Under the pieces are notes generated by a model that made no database searches, was not told where the DNA came from, and worked only from the letters and a program-made list of their open reading frames with translations. The translations under genes were made by a program, and so were the position numbers. From Paenibacillus sacheonensis (GTDB lineage Bacteria > Bacillota > Bacilli > Paenibacillales > Paenibacillaceae), in NCBI RefSeq assembly GCF_009909195.1, contig NZ_JAAAMU010000016.1:87493-151492 (forward strand): DNA of 64,000 nucleotides. Direction: 5' to 3'. Positions 60,973-64,000 of the stretch are shown piece by piece; position 1 is the stretch's first letter, and each line of letters starts with the position of its first letter.

Positions 60973-63687
60973 ATGGCCAAACAGAAGGTATTCGTTACGC
61001 CGACGACGCATTGGGACCGGGAATGGGTCATGACGAAGGGGCAATTTCAAGTCCGGTGGGTGCGGCTCGTCGATAACCTGCTGACGATCATGGCGGAGCG
61101 CCCGGATTATCATTTTCTGCTCGACGGCCAGGCGATCGTGCTCGAGGATTACTTGACCGTTCGCCCGGAGAAGAGGAAGCAAATCGAATCGTTGCTCGCG
61201 GAGGGCCGGCTAATCGCCGGTCCTTGGTACGTGCTCGCGGACCAGTTCCTCGAGAACGGCGAGTCCATGATCCGGAATCTGCTTGTCGGCATGGCGGAGG
61301 TTCGCCGAATGGGCGGCCGTCCGATGATGCTCGGGTACGTACCGGACTCGTTCGGCAGCTTGGCGAGCCTGCCGATGCTGCTGAACGGGTTCGGCATTCG
61401 GCTTGCTACGTTCGGCCGCGGCCGGCCGACGTGGGACGAGTCGTTAAGCTTCTATGAATTCGAGTGGCAAGGACCTGCGGGTTCTTCCGTTCTGGCGGCC
61501 AATCACGGCTACAGCCACGGCATCTTCTTGAGCTATCCGGATATCTGGACGGATATCGGGTTACCGGATTCGCTGAACCCCGATCCGGCGGCGATGCTGG
61601 AGACGTTCATGCGGGAAGCGGCCGGGCAGGGCGCCAGGGCGGCGACGGGCGTCCTGCACTTCTCCGTCGGCATCGACCATATGGAGGCGCGAGCCTCCCT
61701 GCCGGGGTTGATCGATTATTTGAACGCCAACCAGGACCATTATGAGATCGTCTACGGCACGCCGGAAGACTACCTGAACGCCGTTGCGGGGCAAGCAGTC
61801 GTCATGCAGCAATATGCGGGGGAAATGCGCGGCTCGTCGACGTCCTTGATGGATCTCGTGGGCACGCTGTCCTCGCATATGCCGCTCAAGCAGTCGAACG
61901 ACACTTGCGAGATTTTGCTGCAGCGGAGTTTGGAACCGTTATGGGCGATGGCATCATGGGCGAGCGGAGCGGAATATCCGCAGGGGCTGATAGCCAATCT
62001 GTGGCGTATCTTGCTCGCCAATCACCCGCATGATTCGATCTGCGGCTGCAGCTTGGACCAAGTCCATCTCGACATGCATAACCGGTACGACGAGATTCTC
62101 CATACGGGCAGTTATATGATCAAAGACGGTCTGCACGCGTTGATGCCGGCAATCGATACGACCTGCGAGGACGCTTCCGCCGTCGCGCTCGTCATCGTGA
62201 ACCCTGCGGGTCGGACTCATGCGGGCCCGGTTCGCCAATTCGTGCGCGTGACGCGCCGGTTCAAGCATGCCGCTTACGAGCTCGTGGACGAGTCGGGAAG
62301 AGTCGTGTCCTCGCGCATCCGTCACGTCGTCGATAAGAACAAGGATCTGGAGAGCTTCTATATGACGGCGCAGATGCTTGCGGACGTGATCTCGAAGGAC
62401 GCGGAAGACTCGCGCGAAGATTCGCTGGTGTACACGGTATTGGAGGTCGATTTCCTGGCCGAGGCGGTGCCGGCGACCGGTTACCGCACGTATTGGATCC
62501 GTCCTGCGACGAGCGGCGGGACTGGGGAAGGTGGTGCCTTGGAGAGTGCCGTGTTCAATGCCGAACCGGTGCTGCGCGTTGCCGGGAACGGCATGGAGAA
62601 CGCGTCGCTCGCTGTCCGTCTCAACGCGGACGGCACGTACGACCTGACGTACAAGCGGACGGGCCGGGTTTATCGCGGCTTGAACTTCTACGCCGATCGG
62701 GAAGAGACGGGCGACCTGTACGATCACCACGAGCTGGCGACGCGCGACGAGCGCGATTCGCGAACATGCGGCTCCGAATGGCAGCTGCATGAAGCGTATG
62801 CCGACCGCGTCGTATTCAAGTCGAAGGCGAGGTGGTCGCTGCCGCGCGGCATGGAAGGCGGAGCGCGGTCGGCAGAGGAACGCGACGCGACGATCGAGAC
62901 CTTCGTCATGCTGCGAGCGGATATCGAACGGCTCGAAATCGAGGTGGCGTTCGATAACGAATGCGAAGATCATATGCTGCGTGCCGTATTCGAAACGGGC
63001 ATTCGCTCCGATCGCGTGCATGCATACGATCACTTCAACGTTGTCGAACGGCAAGCGGGGCTTCCCGGCCCGGAATGGCGGGACGAGCCGTTCCAATCGT
63101 TCGTCGACGTCTCGGACGGACGGGAAGGCTTATGCCTGACGAGCCAGGGGCTGCCTGCCTACGAGGCGGAGCAGGGCGAAGGCGGCGTGCGTCTGATGCT
63201 GACGCTGCTGCGCTCCGCAGGAAGCGTCGGAACCGCGGCGGGGGCGAACTATCCTGCGCCGGGCGGGCAATGCAAAGGCTCGCATCGCTTCTCCTATGCG
63301 CTCATTCCGCATGAAGGCGATTGGCGCCAAGGCGAATGCATGGCCAAGGCGGAAGATTACCGCACGCCGCTGCTCGCGGAAACGGACGCGCAGCACGGCG
63401 GACGGTTGCCGTCGTCGGCGTCGCTGCTCGTGGTGACGGACGCGCGCGACGCATCGCCGTTCGTCAGCTGCCTCAAGCAGGCAGAGGACGGGGACGGCTG
63501 GATCGTAAGGCTGTGGAACGACGGCGAGGAACGCGCGGTCACGACGAACGGAGCGATGGCTTGGACGGAAGCGCGGCGCGTATTGCTGGACGAATCCGCG
63601 GCAGATGCGAAGGAGGCCGACCGCGACGGGTTCCTCGTGCGGGAGTCGGAGCTGCTGACGCTCAGGATCGGCGCCGCAAATGAATAA
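60973..63687 (+). CDS. Glycoside hydrolase family 38 alpha-mannosidase
   Basis: 904 residues. The N-terminal catalytic domain has TPTTHWDREW (zinc His13 and Asp15), GYVPDSFG with the nucleophile Asp125, HFSVGIDHM and NHPHDSICGCSLDQVH (zinc His). The central three-helix segment and C-terminal beta domains follow the MngB/YbgG-type GH38 layout. It should remove terminal alpha-mannose inside the cell (no signal peptide). It lies 27 bases after the GH99-like gene and completes a bind-import-degrade set for mannosides. Confidence 0.92.
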   Translation: MAKQKVFVTPTTHWDREWVMTKGQFQVRWVRLVDNLLTIMAERPDYHFLLDGQAIVLEDYLTVRPEKRKQIESLLAEGRLIAGPWYVLADQFLENGESMIRNLLVGMAEVRRMGGRPMMLGYVPDSFGSLASLPMLLNGFGIRLATFGRGRPTWDESLSFYEFEWQGPAGSSVLAANHGYSHGIFLSYPDIWTDIGLPDSLNPDPAAMLETFMREAAGQGARAATGVLHFSVGIDHMEARASLPGLIDYLNANQDHYEIVYGTPEDYLNAVAGQAVVMQQYAGEMRGSSTSLMDLVGTLSSHMPLKQSNDTCEILLQRSLEPLWAMASWASGAEYPQGLIANLWRILLANHPHDSICGCSLDQVHLDMHNRYDEILHTGSYMIKDGLHALMPAIDTTCEDASAVALVIVNPAGRTHAGPVRQFVRVTRRFKHAAYELVDESGRVVSSRIRHVVDKNKDLESFYMTAQMLADVISKDAEDSREDSLVYTVLEVDFLAEAVPATGYRTYWIRPATSGGTGEGGALESAVFNAEPVLRVAGNGMENASLAVRLNADGTYDLTYKRTGRVYRGLNFYADREETGDLYDHHELATRDERDSRTCGSEWQLHEAYADRVVFKSKARWSLPRGMEGGARSAEERDATIETFVMLRADIERLEIEVAFDNECEDHMLRAVFETGIRSDRVHAYDHFNVVERQAGLPGPEWRDEPFQSFVDVSDGREGLCLTSQGLPAYEAEQGEGGVRLMLTLLRSAGSVGTAAGANYPAPGGQCKGSHRFSYALIPHEGDWRQGECMAKAEDYRTPLLAETDAQHGGRLPSSASLLVVTDARDASPFVSCLKQAEDGDGWIVRLWNDGEERAVTTNGAMAWTEARRVLLDESAADAKEADRDGFLVRESELLTLRIGAANE

Positions 63688-63852
63688 ACGTTCCCGCGGC
63701 TGCTCCCTTTTTCACGCAAACAGAAGGAAAGATCGGTCATCTCTCGATATCTTCGGCAAGTACGATAGTCCTGCCGAAGGAGCGTGCAAAGTGTAGCCCC
63801 GTAACTAACAGGATCGCCCTGCGTTTCCCATCCAACAGCAGCAGTCCAGGAC
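63688..63852. other. Intergenic region before the insertion sequence
   Basis: No gene. CTTCGGCA (63751-63758) and TGCCGAAG (63772-63779) form an inverted repeat without a T-run, a weak candidate terminator for the GH38 operon. Confidence 0.4.
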
Positions 63853-64000
63853 TGAACTGCACCCCGTCAAGTAGACAGTACAAATAAATAAAGTCAATTA
63901 GGCGGCCTTAGTCCTGTACTCCATCGGACTGAGGCCGTTTAGTTTTGCTTGTAATCGTTCATGGTTGTAGAAGTGGATGTAAGCCTGAATATCTCTGTGA
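63853..64000 (-). mobile_element. IS3-family insertion sequence, right end only
   Basis: A transposase 3' end is preceded (on the plus strand) by TGAACTGCACCCCGTC and AAGTAGACAGTACA, the look of an IS3-family terminal inverted repeat with its TG end. The rest lies outside the window, so completeness is unknown. Confidence 0.7.
63898..64000 (-). CDS. IS3-family transposase OrfB, C-terminal fragment
   Basis: Reading from the right edge gives HRDIQAYIHFYNHERLQAKL then NGLSPMEYRTKAA and a stop. The YIHFYNHERLQAKLNGLSPMEYR pattern is the standard C-terminus of IS3/IS150-type DDE integrases (OrfB, IS150 group). The catalytic core lies beyond the window. Confidence 0.88.
   Translation of the reverse strand, partial: HRDIQAYIHFYNHERLQAKLNGLSPMEYRTKAA

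Overview
The window looks like a chromosomal segment of a high-GC, spore-forming member of the Paenibacillaceae (Paenibacillus/Cohnella type). The basis is family content and style: YesM/YesN-type two-component pairs beside CUT1 sugar transporters without their own ATPase, a YaaH-like LysM/GH18 spore-cortex hydrolase, stalk-domain (copper-amine-oxidase-N-like) secreted proteins, strong AGGAGG ribosome binding sites, sigma-A promoters and many U-tailed terminators. No rRNA, tRNA, CRISPR or prophage module was seen. Species cannot be assigned from the sequence alone.

Layout. 1-3.5 kb: a heterodimeric ABC exporter (first subunit cut by the window edge) and an APH-like kinase. 3.7-5.8 kb: a flavin-dependent oxidoreductase with a 70-bp tandem repeat array directly upstream, then a gene-free repeat region. 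5.8-13 kb: sensor kinase, AraC-type response regulator, lipoprotein and two permeases of a CUT1 sugar importer. 13.2-15.2 kb: a secreted peptidoglycan hydrolase with peptidase M15, three SH3 and GH108 modules. 15.8-16.8 kb: a TagO/WecA/MraY-family transferase. 17-22.7 kb: a complete di/oligopeptide ABC importer. 22.7-25.2 kb: small genes (hypothetical, HD hydrolase, GNAT, membrane-anchored protein). 25.4-28 kb: an AraR-like GntR/LacI regulator and a GH76 alpha-1,6-mannanase. 28.3 kb: a stand-alone divergent IF-3 paralogue. 29-34.1 kb: a FadR-type regulator, a CUT1 importer and a translationally coupled PLP-dependent Cys/Met-metabolism enzyme. 34-37 kb: small hypothetical genes, then a PhyH dioxygenase coupled to an AraC regulator. 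37-38 kb: repeats. 38-39 kb: pspC-pspA. 39.6-41 kb: an ArsR-SRPBCC-VOC operon. 41-47 kb: a NucA-like nuclease fusion, YaaH, secreted coiled-coil and stalk-domain proteins and a guanylate-kinase-like protein. 47-51.4 kb: an AraC regulator divergent from a Gfo/Idh/MocA dehydrogenase, two TIM-barrel isomerases and a VOC protein. 51.7-63.7 kb: a sensing, import and glycosidase locus ending in GH99-like and GH38 enzymes. The right edge enters an IS3-family element.

How the parts fit. Carbohydrate acquisition dominates. There are three CUT1 importers, each a lipoprotein plus two permeases, and none has its own ATPase; I infer a shared MsmX-type ATPase elsewhere. Two are under YesMN systems and one under a FadR-type repressor with a CcpA (cre) site built into its promoter. 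The GH76 mannanase, the secreted GH99-like protein and the GH38 alpha-mannosidase together suggest alpha-mannan or high-mannose glycan use. The most distinctive module is the FadR/CUT1/PLP-enzyme locus, where matching operator palindromes sit just downstream of two strong promoters and the last gene is a putative C-S lyase instead of a glycosidase. Intergenic DNA carries several repeat families (70-bp array, TTGTA/TACAA palindromes, GCTGCC hairpins) that deserve a genome-wide search.
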